Shown here: positions 22,673 through 31,625 of the stretch, piece by piece | Layout of the letters: the number at the start of each line of letters is the position of its first letter | Numbering within the stretch: position 1 is the first letter of the stretch | DNA from: Desulfobacterales bacterium | Lineage (GTDB): Bacteria > Desulfobacterota > DSM-4660 > Desulfatiglandales > Desulfatiglandaceae | Assembly: GCA_014382905.1 (NCBI GenBank) | Contig: JACNIU010000075.1 | Span: 1-38,706 of the forward strand | Length of the DNA: 38,706 nt | Direction: 5' to 3' | Notes under the pieces: model-generated | Database searches by the model: none | What the model saw: the letters and a program-made list of their open reading frames with translations, nothing else | Told to the model about the DNA's origin: nothing | Program-made: the position numbers and the translations under genes

Positions 22673-23782
22673 ATGTACAAACCCAACAACCGATTCCACA
22701 AAGCGAAACTCCATACCGCCAAGGGGTCGCACAGACCGGTAAAGACTCTCTTAAAGGGAGGTATTTTAGCCTCTCTTTCGGTCTTCCTATTCATAACCAG
22801 CGCCAGCGCAGATGAATTGATCATGAAAAACGGCGATCGCCTGCAGGGGAGTGTGGTTTCCATGGCCTTGGGCAAGCTGGTTTTCAAGACCTCTTACGCG
22901 GGAGAGATCACCATCACGTGGGACCAGGTAGCGAAGCTTACCACCGAAAAACCCCTGGAGGCCTATCTGCGGGACGAGCAAGCCCTGATCGGAACGATCA
23001 GAGCCGCAGAAGACGGCACCCTAATCCTCCAACCGGCGGACGGCAGCCCTTCAGTGCCCATCCCGTTGGCCCAGGTCAAAACCCTGGAACAGCCCAAGCC
23101 GCCGGCTAAGTGGGAGTTTGGCGGCAACGTCACCGCGGGGGCCAGCAAGGAAACAGGGAATACAAATACCGAAAAATACAACTTGATCGGCAACCTGACG
23201 ATTGCCAGATTACCGGACGTGGTTAAGCTGTATGCGGAATTTCACAAGGAGTTTAGCAAAGACAACCTCAGTAAAGATAATGCCCTGGGTTCGGCCACCT
23301 ATAAGCGTTTCCTCTCCAAGAAGTGGTTTGTATTTGGCAACACCACAGCACAGATGGACAAGTTTAAAGATTTGGATCTGTTGGGCAATGTTGCGGCAGG
23401 TCCCGGCTACCAGTTCTGGAGGTCGCGGGACAAGAATCTCGACGTCAAGATAGGGCCGGCCTATGCCTACGAAAAGTACACCAAAAATATGGATTTCCTG
23501 GGCGGTAAGGACCAGCGGAACTACTTTGCCGGGTACTGGGCCCTCGACTTTGACATGTGGTTTTTTGACAAATTGTTACAGCTTTTTCATCATGACGATT
23601 TTCTGTACGACTTCCGGGAGAGCACCAACTGGACGATCCGTACCCGTACCGGGGTCCGCATACCGATGGTGCTGAAGCTCTACGCCTCTTTTCAATTCAA
23701 CTACGATTATGATCATCAGCCGGCGGACGGCAAAAAGAATTACGACCAGTCGTGGGTCTTTGGCCTGGGGTGGGCCTTTTAG
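22673..23782 (+). CDS. DUF481 outer-membrane beta-barrel protein
   Basis: A 369-aa exported protein. Signal peptide: basic start, hydrophobic core GGILASLSVFLFITSASA (29-46). The mature N-terminal part (DELIMKNGDRLQGSVVSMAL and the following 90 residues) is an SH3-like domain often found before DUF481. From about residue 145 (WEFGGNVTAGASKETGNTNT) alternating aromatic strands build the YdiY-like DUF481 barrel, ending in Phe (VFGLGWAF), the usual outer-membrane assembly signal. AAGGAG lies 12 bases before the ATG, a little far. It has its own promoter. Its role is not known; such barrels are thought to be structural or salt-responsive. Confidence 0.88.
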   Translation: MYKPNNRFHKAKLHTAKGSHRPVKTLLKGGILASLSVFLFITSASADELIMKNGDRLQGSVVSMALGKLVFKTSYAGEITITWDQVAKLTTEKPLEAYLRDEQALIGTIRAAEDGTLILQPADGSPSVPIPLAQVKTLEQPKPPAKWEFGGNVTAGASKETGNTNTEKYNLIGNLTIARLPDVVKLYAEFHKEFSKDNLSKDNALGSATYKRFLSKKWFVFGNTTAQMDKFKDLDLLGNVAAGPGYQFWRSRDKNLDVKIGPAYAYEKYTKNMDFLGGKDQRNYFAGYWALDFDMWFFDKLLQLFHHDDFLYDFRESTNWTIRTRTGVRIPMVLKLYASFQFNYDYDHQPADGKKNYDQSWVFGLGWAF

Positions 23783-23860
23783 AAACCGAAGGGCTCACTC
23801 AAGAATAAGTTCGCAGAATTGACGCTCAGATTTAGGTCGGATTTGGTTGCTGCGATTGAG

Positions 23861-23874
23861 TTTCAAAGGTCTCG
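23861..23874 (-). repeat. Dispersed repeat A, copy overlapping a stop codon
   Basis: The minus strand reads CGAGACCTTTGAAA, as in copies 1 and 2. The TGA within it is the stop codon of the glycosyltransferase gene, whose last residues (KRDL) are encoded by the repeat. The preceding spacer to the DUF481 gene shows no terminator. Confidence 0.6.
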
Positions 23875-25536
23875 TTTCATCTTATGATCGGGCCGTACTC
23901 GATAATAGCAGATCGTCGGCCTGAGGTCTGTCAAGGATCGTTGCTGGACCGCCGCTTTCCAGTCCTCGGCCGTGGCATCCTCACGGGCAAACCGTATCCA
24001 GGCCTGTCTGGAGTAAAAGGTCTTAAACTGGCCCACCTTCAAAACGTGAATGCCAAGCTTCTCAGCAAGTGCCTCGAACCCTTTGACGTCAGATCCTCTC
24101 ACAAAGACAAAACCGTCAAAATCCTTTAGTCTGCGTAAATCCTCCTCAGCAAATGAACGGACCCTCATCGCGCTCCGTTTCAAACGGATTGAGAGCATGG
24201 AGGGCTGTGAGCTGTTGTAGGCAGCGACCGGCCTTGAGCCCACAATTTCATCGAGGTCCGGGGGCATCGCATTGACCCCCAAATTCGGGTAGAGACCGCC
24301 CATAATCAGACAAAATAGAAGGGCTACGGAGCCGGCCACCATGGTAACATCGCTTTTTGAAAAGGTGAGCCACAGCATCAGGGCCACCGCCATCAAAGAG
24401 ATCACCGCCATGGGAACACCATGTCCAAACCATATGAAAAAAAGGCAGAAAAAGACGGAAATCAATGCCATTAACGACATGGATATGCCAAGGAGGTCGG
24501 TTTTCCAGGCGCCTTTCACCTGTTCAAGCCAATGTGCACAGAGCACAGTTGCCGCGGGGATCAGCGGCGTCATATACCGGGCAAAGGATCTTATGAAGAA
24601 GAAGGGGATGACGCACCCAAAAAACCAGGTTGAAAGCCAGAGGTCTCTTCGGCCTGTGTCCTCTTTTGCACGGTAGATGGACCGGATCAATGCCGCAAGT
24701 AATATCAATGACCATGGGAAAACAAGGCCAAACGCCCCGCCCAAGGTGGAAAAAGGGGATCCCATGTGAAGCGTTCCAATCCCTCTCGCGGCGACCTCGC
24801 TATCAATAACCTCGAGAAAACTGGGCCACTGGTAAACCATTGTTATGGGCCAGGGGAGAGAGACCGCCAGGACCAAGACAGATGCCAAAAAAACCTGGAC
24901 CCAGTTCGAAGAAAAAAATTGCCATTTTCTGAAAACAGACAAGGCACTGGCAGAGGCAACGGCAAAAAGGATGATTCCCACGGGACCCTTTACGAGGAAA
25001 GAAAGCCCCAAGGAGAACGCCGCTAAAAAGATCCAACCGGATCGCCCCGATTTGCCCCATTTGATGGCAAAGAACACGGCCATGGCCGTGAAAAAGGCCA
25101 GGGGCAGATCTAACATGGCCCTGCGGCCTTCGATAGCAACCGAAATTGTGGCTAAGGTAATCAGACCTGCCAGGATACCGCTTTTTTTGAACAGCTCCCG
25201 GTACAAGAGGGTGGAACAGGCTGCAAGTCCGGCTCCCGCGAGCACCCCCCAGATCCGGGCCGCAAACAGATTGATCCCCAGCAGCTTGTAGCTCAATAGA
25301 ATGGCCCAGTAGAGGAGGGGGGGTTTTTTGAGCCGCGGCTCGCCGTTCACCCACGGCGTGAACCAACCGCCATGCTCCATGGTTTCCATGGGCGTGCGAA
25401 AAGAGAGCCAGTATTCGTCCTGACCGGTGATGCTGGTTTCACACCAGATGCAGGGCAACAACAAAAAGATCCCAATGACAAAAATAATGAGCGCGCCATG
25501 GCGCTGAACAATTTCTACTCTCGAAAACAACTTCAT
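23863..25536 (-). CDS. ArnT-like polytopic glycosyltransferase (GT83/PMT_2 superfamily)
   Basis: A 557-aa inner-membrane enzyme expected to move a sugar from an undecaprenyl-phosphate donor to a periplasmic acceptor. After the first span, the periplasmic loop has GQDEYWLSFRTPME then GGWFTPWVNGEPRLKKPPLLYW, aligning with the Asp/Glu-containing first loop and KP motif of ArnT. EGRRAMLDLPLAFF and FLVKGPVGIILF follow, then further hydrophobic spans and a soluble C-terminal domain (about 420-557). A true arnT begins at 38404, so this paralogue probably handles another sugar or acceptor. Its end is formed by dispersed repeat A. It has no partner in the same direction. Confidence 0.85.
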   Translation of the reverse strand: MKLFSRVEIVQRHGALIIFVIGIFLLLPCIWCETSITGQDEYWLSFRTPMETMEHGGWFTPWVNGEPRLKKPPLLYWAILLSYKLLGINLFAARIWGVLAGAGLAACSTLLYRELFKKSGILAGLITLATISVAIEGRRAMLDLPLAFFTAMAVFFAIKWGKSGRSGWIFLAAFSLGLSFLVKGPVGIILFAVASASALSVFRKWQFFSSNWVQVFLASVLVLAVSLPWPITMVYQWPSFLEVIDSEVAARGIGTLHMGSPFSTLGGAFGLVFPWSLILLAALIRSIYRAKEDTGRRDLWLSTWFFGCVIPFFFIRSFARYMTPLIPAATVLCAHWLEQVKGAWKTDLLGISMSLMALISVFFCLFFIWFGHGVPMAVISLMAVALMLWLTFSKSDVTMVAGSVALLFCLIMGGLYPNLGVNAMPPDLDEIVGSRPVAAYNSSQPSMLSIRLKRSAMRVRSFAEEDLRRLKDFDGFVFVRGSDVKGFEALAEKLGIHVLKVGQFKTFYSRQAWIRFAREDATAEDWKAAVQQRSLTDLRPTICYYRVRPDHKMKRDL

Positions 25537-25709
25537 ATCCTGTATAATGATAATTTTATCTCAGCCTAAACGCACATTTTGCGTCGAAAAAACGATATGA
25601 TAACCGCTCACGGGTTGAAAGGTTGAACGTCCGGAGGTTTGGGTTTCATATTACAGGGGAAAACCTCTGAAAATCAAGCGGTTTCAGCTCAGAGCACTTA
25701 TGGCTTTTC

Positions 25710-25738
25710 TTGACCTGTAATCGATGAACGCATACAAT
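25710..25738 (+). promoter_or_regulatory. Candidate sigma-70 promoter of the WaaE-like gene
   Basis: TTGACC (25710-25715), a 17-base spacer and TACAAT (25733-25738); each box has five consensus bases. It lies about 70 bases before the start codon, just upstream of dispersed repeat B. Confidence 0.65.
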
Positions 25739-25750
25739 AAAGCTGAGGGC

Positions 25751-25793
25751 TTGAGGGATTAAGAGAAATACTGCGGCAATTCCTCCATTATAA
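25751..25793. repeat. Dispersed repeat B, copy 2
   Basis: TTGAGGGATTAAGAGAAATA and CAATTCCT match the block at 10731-10779 with an eight-base gap and a few substitutions. It forms the 5' leader of the WaaE-like gene. Confidence 0.55.
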
Positions 25794-25806
25794 GGGGACA
25801 AATTCG

Positions 25807-26583
25807 ATGAACTTAAGAGATAACAAAAGCCTATCGGTCTGTATCATCTGCTATAATGAGGCACGGAATATCAGGAGATGTCTCGATAGCATCACATGGG
25901 CTGATGAAATTATCGTTGTGGACTCCCTGAGCAATGATGATACCACCGAGATTACCAGACAATACACGACTTCCTTGTTTCAGAGATCGTGGACAGGGTA
26001 TGCAGATCAAAAGAACTTCGCCCTTTCAGAAGCCCAGGGAAACTGGGTATTGAGCTTAGATGCGGACGAAGCGGTTTCCCCGGCCTTACGCGAGGAGATT
26101 TTAGATGAAATTGCCAAACCCGAAGCAAAGGATGGGTACCGCATACCCCGCCGCTCATTTTATCAGGGAAGATGGATAACTCACAGCGGCTTTTATCCTG
26201 ACCGGCAACTCCGGCTTTTCAGGCGGAAAAAGGGCCGGTGGGTAGGCAGGCGAGTACATGAAAGAGTGGAGATAAAGGGGAGGATCGGAGGGCTCAAAAA
26301 CGATCTCCTCCACTATCCTTATAAAGGCGTGATCTCAGGGCAGCTTCAGACTGTGGACAACTTCTCCGGCCTGATAGCAGAAGATATGTATGAAAATGGG
26401 AAGCGTTTCCGTCTGATACTCCTTCTTTTCCGCCCCTTGTTCAAATTTATTGAAGTCTATCTCCTAAAAAAGGGCTTTTTGGACGGCCTGCCGGGACTCA
26501 TTATCGCCGTAACGTCGGCCTATGCCTTGTTTGTGCGCTATGTCAAGATCAGAGAATTAGAGAAGAAGTTTGGGATTTGGTAG
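25807..26583 (+). CDS. WaaE/KdtX-like GT2 lipopolysaccharide core glycosyltransferase
   Basis: A 258-aa family 2 glycosyltransferase. LSVCIICYNEARNIRRCLDS (9-28) and WADEIIVVDSLSNDDT (31-46) form the nucleotide site, DAD at 85-87 (VLSLDADEAV) binds metal, and FYPDRQLRLFRRKKGRW is typical of the WaaE/KdtX group that adds glucose or heptose in the LPS core. The C-terminal FRPLFKFIEVYLLKKGFLDG and a hydrophobic stretch suggest membrane association. AAGGGG nine bases upstream supports the ATG. It has its own promoter and converges with the next gene. Confidence 0.88.
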   Translation: MNLRDNKSLSVCIICYNEARNIRRCLDSITWADEIIVVDSLSNDDTTEITRQYTTSLFQRSWTGYADQKNFALSEAQGNWVLSLDADEAVSPALREEILDEIAKPEAKDGYRIPRRSFYQGRWITHSGFYPDRQLRLFRRKKGRWVGRRVHERVEIKGRIGGLKNDLLHYPYKGVISGQLQTVDNFSGLIAEDMYENGKRFRLILLLFRPLFKFIEVYLLKKGFLDGLPGLIIAVTSAYALFVRYVKIRELEKKFGIW

Positions 26584-26648
26584 ATTGGAGGAATTGGATG
26601 CAGTTGGTCATGATACGACACATCCATCTTCCACGAAATCCCTCCAAT
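26584..26648. repeat. Inverted repeat between convergent genes
   Basis: ATTGGAGG (26584-26591) pairs with CCTCCAAT (26641-26648), and GGATG/CATCC forms an inner stem. It starts one base after the stop of the WaaE-like gene and resembles repeat B in composition. There is no T run, so a terminator role is uncertain. Confidence 0.5.
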
Positions 26649-26691
26649 TCACGGCTGGACCTTGTGTTGACGTGCAGAGGGCTTTATGGAC

Positions 26692-27405
26692 CTATGATAC
26701 TCGATCCTCCGGAATCCCCTTTCTCTTAGTTGCAAGACTCGCAAATCTCCCGAATTTGTCTTTTGTATAATGACGGAGAGAATAGAGTTTAAACCCTGAT
26801 TCCCTGAGGGCCTTCTTTGCAATCGGTGCATATTCGGTTATGTGAATATCGTCCAGCAGGACGAATCCGTATGGACGCACCAGGTTTAATACACGGGATA
26901 GCGTTTTTGCCCTTATGTCCATTGATCCTAAGTCGTGCAGAATAAGATCAAAGCCATGGTAGCTGCCCTCAATGAACCGGTCCCATATCCCCATGTTTCC
27001 ATCGGAAAGACCTTGCTTGGCCAAGAAGCCGCGTGTTTTTTCCAGCCATTCCGGGCTATCATCCACAGACCATACCTTAACATCCTGCTCAGATTGCGCT
27101 GCATAACTTCGAAACAAAAAGGAGCTGAAACCTGTCCCAAGATCTGCGATTGAGGTGGGTCTCATGAGGTCACAAAAAACCGAAAGAAACGAGGAGAACT
27201 CCAAAGAAATAGCCATGTAATCCCCGGAGACTTCGGAAATATAGAGCTCGTAGTAGGGCAGCAATTCGTTATGCCTTTGCTTAACCAGCATATCGATATT
27301 CCGGAGTTGACCCAGGTCCTTTTTCAAAGTCGGAGCATCTCTCAGCATTTCGTAAAAATAGTAGAGCCAACAGATTTTTCGGTATTGCCGCCAGAAGAAC
27401 TTCAT
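26692..27405 (-). CDS. SAM-dependent methyltransferase-like protein in the glycan region
   Basis: A 237-aa protein with a Rossmann methyltransferase core: SIADLGTGFSSFLFRS (motif I), VKVWSVDDSPEWLEKTR (motif II), FDLILHDLGSMDIRAK, and YGFVLLDDIHITEY. The N-terminal 75 residues are basic and helical. It looks like the O-methyltransferase-type proteins found in sugar and capsule loci, so a glycan or sugar-nucleotide substrate is plausible but unproven. The gene is last in a leftward group of three, 71 bases after the GT2 gene. Confidence 0.75.
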   Translation of the reverse strand: MKFFWRQYRKICWLYYFYEMLRDAPTLKKDLGQLRNIDMLVKQRHNELLPYYELYISEVSGDYMAISLEFSSFLSVFCDLMRPTSIADLGTGFSSFLFRSYAAQSEQDVKVWSVDDSPEWLEKTRGFLAKQGLSDGNMGIWDRFIEGSYHGFDLILHDLGSMDIRAKTLSRVLNLVRPYGFVLLDDIHITEYAPIAKKALRESGFKLYSLRHYTKDKFGRFASLATKRKGIPEDRVS

Positions 27406-27476
27406 AGCCCTTTCATCTCCAGTCTTCAGAATCTCACGCGTGGAAATCGTTCAGGCAATTCGTTGTAAAGCGTGCT

Positions 27477-28283
27477 TTACGGATGACATTTTTTCAGACC
27501 GTTGACGCAGAAAAAAGGAATTTCTTTTCTCTTGAAATATTTCATATTGGGACCTTCCATCCAGTGTTTTTCGCCCAATTCTTTGGGATGATAAAGGTGT
27601 AAGACCCTTGCATAACGGATCGCGGATCGACAATAAATCCCTGCCTTGACAAGGCGGATTCCTAAATCCTCATCTTCGCCTCCCCACCCCTCAAAGTTCT
27701 CATCATAGCCATTCACGCGCTCAATGTCTTTACGGTATATGGAATAATGCCCTCCCAGACTCTGCTTCCTCTGACTTGCCAAACGCAATCTCATCAGGAT
27801 TGTGCGCTTTATGAATCTGCGATGCGTTTTAACAATCTGTCTCTTTGGTAGTTGCCTGTCGATGCTCACTAATAAGTCCCTGGAGAGAGGCGAATTAAGC
27901 AACTCTGAAGTCATCCCTTCATCAAGATTGATGTAACCTCCCGCTATAAACCGGCCGGGCCTTGCAGTATCTAAATGACACTTTATCGTATCCGCTAAGA
28001 CCACAAAGTCACAATCAAGAAAAATCAGGTAACTTCCACGGGCATTCCTGATACCGTTGTTGCGGGCTGCCGCGACCCTGAACCCCCTGTTTGTCTGCCA
28101 GACATGGTTTGTCGGAAAATCATATCTCTCAATGATCTTTCTAAGCTTATCAACAGTCTCTTTACAAGAGCCGTCATCCGTAACAATGACTTCATCAAAA
28201 ACATTTGAACATAATGATAATGCATCTAAGCAGCACTTCAGGTGCTCCAGTCTTTCGTAAAAACTGACGATTACACTAACCAT
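27477..28283 (-). CDS. GT2-family glycosyltransferase with galactosyltransferase-type C-terminal domain
   Basis: A 268-aa glycosyltransferase: VSVIVSFYERLEHLKCCLDA at the N-terminus, DEVIVTDDGS, RNARGSYLIFLDCDFVV with the DxD-type metal site, and VNGYDENFEGWGGEDEDLGI, the signature of the C-terminal galactosyltransferase-type domain (Glyco_transf_7C) seen in chondroitin-polymerase-like enzymes. It is cytosolic and acts on a nucleotide-sugar donor. Its start overlaps the end of the upstream membrane glycosyltransferase gene by eight bases, so the two are coupled. Sugar and acceptor unknown. Confidence 0.87.
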   Translation of the reverse strand: MVSVIVSFYERLEHLKCCLDALSLCSNVFDEVIVTDDGSCKETVDKLRKIIERYDFPTNHVWQTNRGFRVAAARNNGIRNARGSYLIFLDCDFVVLADTIKCHLDTARPGRFIAGGYINLDEGMTSELLNSPLSRDLLVSIDRQLPKRQIVKTHRRFIKRTILMRLRLASQRKQSLGGHYSIYRKDIERVNGYDENFEGWGGEDEDLGIRLVKAGIYCRSAIRYARVLHLYHPKELGEKHWMEGPNMKYFKRKEIPFFCVNGLKKCHP

Positions 28284-29886
28284 CAGTCGTTCCGTGATGA
28301 AAGCTGTAAAGAACCATTTTTCCCGTGTCGGGATGGCTCCAGACCCCCAACGCCCTAAAATCCTTCAGATCTCTTGTTGTCTCGAAATCAAACGCGCTCT
28401 TTGGCCAGGCCCCCTCCTCCCACAGGAAATATTTTGCACCTTCCTCCTTCAGGTGACGGACAAACCCTTCATAGTTCTTGAATACAACATCATCAAACCG
28501 GGTTATCTCGATACCGAAGTTGGTCATGGGACATGGGGCCCCTTCATAATCCAGGTTGGCATAAAAAGGCGTCCAGTTTGGCGTTCGCAAAGATTTTACA
28601 ACTTTTATCTCTTTGGCGTTTCCTTCTCTATCGGCGATAACCCCCGCTATTTCCTTGTAAACAATCTTATCGGCCTCCTTGGATTTCAGATTTTTGGGCA
28701 ATGAACACGCCAAAATCAGAAAACATAATATAGTGGGGACGATGGCGTCTTTCAGGCGAAATTTAGATTTCACCGTGAGGGTTATCTTTTGTAGACCGAA
28801 TCCAATAACTATAAAAGACGGCAGCATAAAAATGGCACAGAACCTGTCGAACATCATCCATCTCTGTAATACATGCAGATATAACAGGGGAAATGCCGAA
28901 GCCGCGATGAGGATAAGATAAAGCACCCGTCGATCTTCTTTTATACGGTGCCAAACCCCTCCGAGACCAAGAAGGAATATGAAAAAAAACAGATAAAAGT
29001 AGGCACTGATCATATATTTAACAACGGCTCCGAGGGCAACAAGCCAGACCAGATGCCGTGCCTTGTGCAGGAAATGCGGCATACTGCCCTCCATCGGCTG
29101 ATTCATCAATTCTGCCAGGCCTGCCCTGAGTTGTTCATAGGCAACGATCGGAGCTGAAAATTTTTCGCCGATTTCATACAATCGCAGGGTATATTCGAGA
29201 GGTGTGTTAAGGAATATCATGGCGCAGAAGATAAGCAGCAATATCCCGGCCAGGGGCATACTGAAGAATGCAAGTTTCTCAATCCGCTTTCCCTGTGGTA
29301 CTATCAAGAGATAACCACAGGTCATAAAAACAAGCAGAATCGCCTCAATCCTTGCCCAAGATGCCATTAAGAAGAAAATGCAGCAGAATAGCAATGGAAG
29401 GCGGTAATTTTTGTCGTCTGACTTAATAAAAAAATATAAACCCAGAGCTATAAAAAACCAGCATACCGGTCCTCTTACCACATCCGCGCTTCCTCCAACA
29501 AAAACAGGAAGGAGAGCAAAGACCAGAGTGCTCATTGCGCTGATGTCCCTGTCAAAAAAGCGTCTACACAGAAGATAGAGGGGAATGAGAGTAATTGAGC
29601 CGAAAAAGACTGAGACGGACTTGGCCGCAACAATCCAATCGTGAAATAGTGCATACGCCCCGGCAATAAAAAACGGATAATTTGAGAGAAAATTGATACT
29701 GCAGGAAGTAAGGCTATTCCATTCACCGTAATAAATGGCCCTCGCCTGGTGGATATAATATACGCCGTCAGGATTGATAATAAAGGTATATTGGCAGGCA
29801 AAACAACGTATCACAAAGCCGAGAATTAATATCAGGACAATCTCTCTTATACCCACTCGCCCGAGATCATTGGAACTTTCGTCCAC
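28276..29886 (-). CDS. Polytopic membrane glycosyltransferase (GT39/PMT-like)
   Basis: About 536 aa with ten or more hydrophobic spans. The first periplasmic loop carries INPDGVYYIHQARAIYYGEW, the Asp-containing motif of dolichyl/undecaprenyl-phosphate-sugar glycosyltransferases, and FVGGSADVVRGPVCWFFIAL plus SWARIEAILLV follow as in PMT-like enzymes; the C-terminal 150 residues are soluble. The frame opens with TTG at 29892, but AAGGA is six bases before the in-frame GTG at 29886, so GTG is chosen. It is first in the leftward group. The acceptor is probably an LPS or surface glycan. Confidence 0.8.
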   Translation of the reverse strand: MDESSNDLGRVGIREIVLILILGFVIRCFACQYTFIINPDGVYYIHQARAIYYGEWNSLTSCSINFLSNYPFFIAGAYALFHDWIVAAKSVSVFFGSITLIPLYLLCRRFFDRDISAMSTLVFALLPVFVGGSADVVRGPVCWFFIALGLYFFIKSDDKNYRLPLLFCCIFFLMASWARIEAILLVFMTCGYLLIVPQGKRIEKLAFFSMPLAGILLLIFCAMIFLNTPLEYTLRLYEIGEKFSAPIVAYEQLRAGLAELMNQPMEGSMPHFLHKARHLVWLVALGAVVKYMISAYFYLFFFIFLLGLGGVWHRIKEDRRVLYLILIAASAFPLLYLHVLQRWMMFDRFCAIFMLPSFIVIGFGLQKITLTVKSKFRLKDAIVPTILCFLILACSLPKNLKSKEADKIVYKEIAGVIADREGNAKEIKVVKSLRTPNWTPFYANLDYEGAPCPMTNFGIEITRFDDVVFKNYEGFVRHLKEEGAKYFLWEEGAWPKSAFDFETTRDLKDFRALGVWSHPDTGKMVLYSFHHGTTDG

Positions 29887-30040
29887 GCTCAATCCTTCTC
29901 AAGTCCATTCTATGCCGATGTCAGGTTCAATCCCCTCATGGCGGGAGCCGCTTTTCAATAATTCTATTCTTGTTTTGCACTATCGGTAGTCTTTGCTGCA
30001 AGACGACTTTCTTGGTCGAAAGAGTATATGGAAATTCGGA

Positions 30041-30211
30041 TCAAGTGTCAATAATGCCGGTTTTGATCATCAGCTTGGAAGCCTTCTCATCAGGACACAA
30101 AGTTTTTCTTCCAAACAGTCGGGTGAATAGTCTATTATCAATAATCCGGCCGAAAGGGGCATCTATTTCCCAAGGCACGCCTTTCGCCGCAACCAAATCA
30201 GTAACCAGTGT
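30041..30211 (-). pseudogene. Possible C-terminal gene remnant, unknown family
   Basis: The minus strand has an open frame of 56 codons starting right after a stop at 30212-30214 and ending with TGA at 30041-30043. It reads like a protein end: LVAAKGVPWEIDAPFGRIID, then RLFTRLFGRKTLCPDEKASK and LMIKTGIIDT. There is no usable start, and the frame is broken exactly where the palindromic repeat (30215-30264) begins. I suggest a truncated gene whose 5' part was lost. The other parts of 29887-30399 show no gene. Confidence 0.4.
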
Positions 30212-30214
30212 TCA

Positions 30215-30264
30215 GGTTTCAGGTTTCAGCAAACCCCAAATCCTGACACCCGAAACCTGAAACC
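30215..30264. repeat. Perfect 13-bp inverted repeat
   Basis: GGTTTCAGGTTTC (30215-30227) is exactly complementary to GAAACCTGAAACC (30252-30264) around a 24-base loop; the arms themselves are tandem CAGGTTT units. It sits in the spacer between divergent glycan gene groups. Confidence 0.85.
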
Positions 30265-30399
30265 GTATTGCTAATGAATTAAATGGGTTAACTTCAACAA
30301 AACATCTTCGCATCTTGTCCCGTCAGGCGGGATTACAAACTAAGATTCTAACTTGCCGGACGGGTCAAGAAAACCTATGTCAACATATGGTTTGCAGAC

Positions 30400-31527
30400 A
30401 TGAAAATCGCCGTGGTAATTCCTAAATACGGTTTGGTGGGAGGGGCCGAGGGCTTTGCGTATGAGCTGACGGAGCGATTAGCCATGCGCAGGAGGTTTGA
30501 GATCCATCTTTTTGCAAACCAGTGGCGCAGGGGAAGCGCCCCCATTTTTTTTCACAAGGTTCCCATATTCATCTTTCCACGGTTTCTGAGGCAGATCAGT
30601 TTTGCATATTTTTCAAACAGGCAGATTCGCCGTGGCGAGTTTGATCTGGTCCACAGCCATGACCGGATATTTCAGATGCACCTTTTTACCATGCATGGCA
30701 TCCCCCATGAGAGCTGGGTCAGGAAAGCGAGACGTAAGCCTCTGAGTCTCTTTGACAGATCAATGGCATGGGTGGAGAGGAAAGGCTTGATGGGGCCACA
30801 GATGCAGATGGTCCTCCCTGTCTCACGCCTTGTAAAGGAAGAGCTTGTCAGGGTTTATGATATCCCGGAATCCAGGATTCGGGTAATTCATCCCGGGGTG
30901 TCTGCGCAACGCTTTCCCCTCTTTTCCAAGGAAAGCTGCAGACAGGAGGTTCGAAATCGCCATGGCCTCTCCCAGAGTGACATTGTAGTTCTGTTCGTTG
31001 GCATGAACTTTGAGATCAAACGGCTCAAATTAGTCATAGAAGGCATCACCCACCTGATAAAGGAGGAAAAGAGAACCTCTAAGCTGAAGGTGCTGGTAGT
31101 TGGTAAAGGGAATAAGGTGCCATATCAGACCCTGGCCCGCCACCTGGGCGTGGCCGACCGGGTTATTTTTGCCGGCGTAACACGCGAGGTGGAAAAATAT
31201 TATCTTGCCTGCGATATTTTTGCCATGCCGTCGGTGTTCGACACATTCGGGATGGCCGTCCTTGAGGCTATGGCCGCCGGACTGCCGGTTATCATCAGTT
31301 GCAATGTCGGGGCAAAGGATCTGGTGGCAGATGGTGTCCAAGGCTTTGTCTTAGGGAAAAATCCCAGACCTGCCGATCTCAGCGCGAAAATTGCCTTTCT
31401 TCTGAACCCGGAACATCGCATGAGAATGGGGAAGGCGGCCCGTACCACGGCGTTCCGGCACACCTGGGACCGGGTGGCGGATAAGGTGGAGGATATCTAT
31501 CTGAAGCTGCATGATTCGAAATCTTAG
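30400..31527 (+). CDS. GT4-family glycosyltransferase (WaaG-like)
   Basis: A 375-aa GT-B enzyme. VIPKYGLVGGAEGFAYELTE at the N-terminus is the acceptor-domain Gly-rich loop of WaaG/RfaG-like enzymes; FDLVHSHDRIF, VLPVSRLVKEEL, VIHPGVSAQRFP, FVGMNFEIKRLKLVIEG and the donor-site AMPSVFDTFGMAVLEAMAAG (the EX7E region) follow in order. It is expected to add a hexose to an LPS core precursor at the inner face of the membrane. The ribosome-binding site is weak. It is followed 98 bases later by the radical SAM gene. Confidence 0.92.
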   Translation: MKIAVVIPKYGLVGGAEGFAYELTERLAMRRRFEIHLFANQWRRGSAPIFFHKVPIFIFPRFLRQISFAYFSNRQIRRGEFDLVHSHDRIFQMHLFTMHGIPHESWVRKARRKPLSLFDRSMAWVERKGLMGPQMQMVLPVSRLVKEELVRVYDIPESRIRVIHPGVSAQRFPLFSKESCRQEVRNRHGLSQSDIVVLFVGMNFEIKRLKLVIEGITHLIKEEKRTSKLKVLVVGKGNKVPYQTLARHLGVADRVIFAGVTREVEKYYLACDIFAMPSVFDTFGMAVLEAMAAGLPVIISCNVGAKDLVADGVQGFVLGKNPRPADLSAKIAFLLNPEHRMRMGKAARTTAFRHTWDRVADKVEDIYLKLHDSKS

Positions 31528-31625
31528 TTTGGTGGTCCTGCAAGGTTCGAGATTGCAGCAGAGACAAGATGCGATAAGGCCTTGCTGAAGGATGAGGAAG
31601 ATAATTGAAAAGGAGGAATTGGTAG

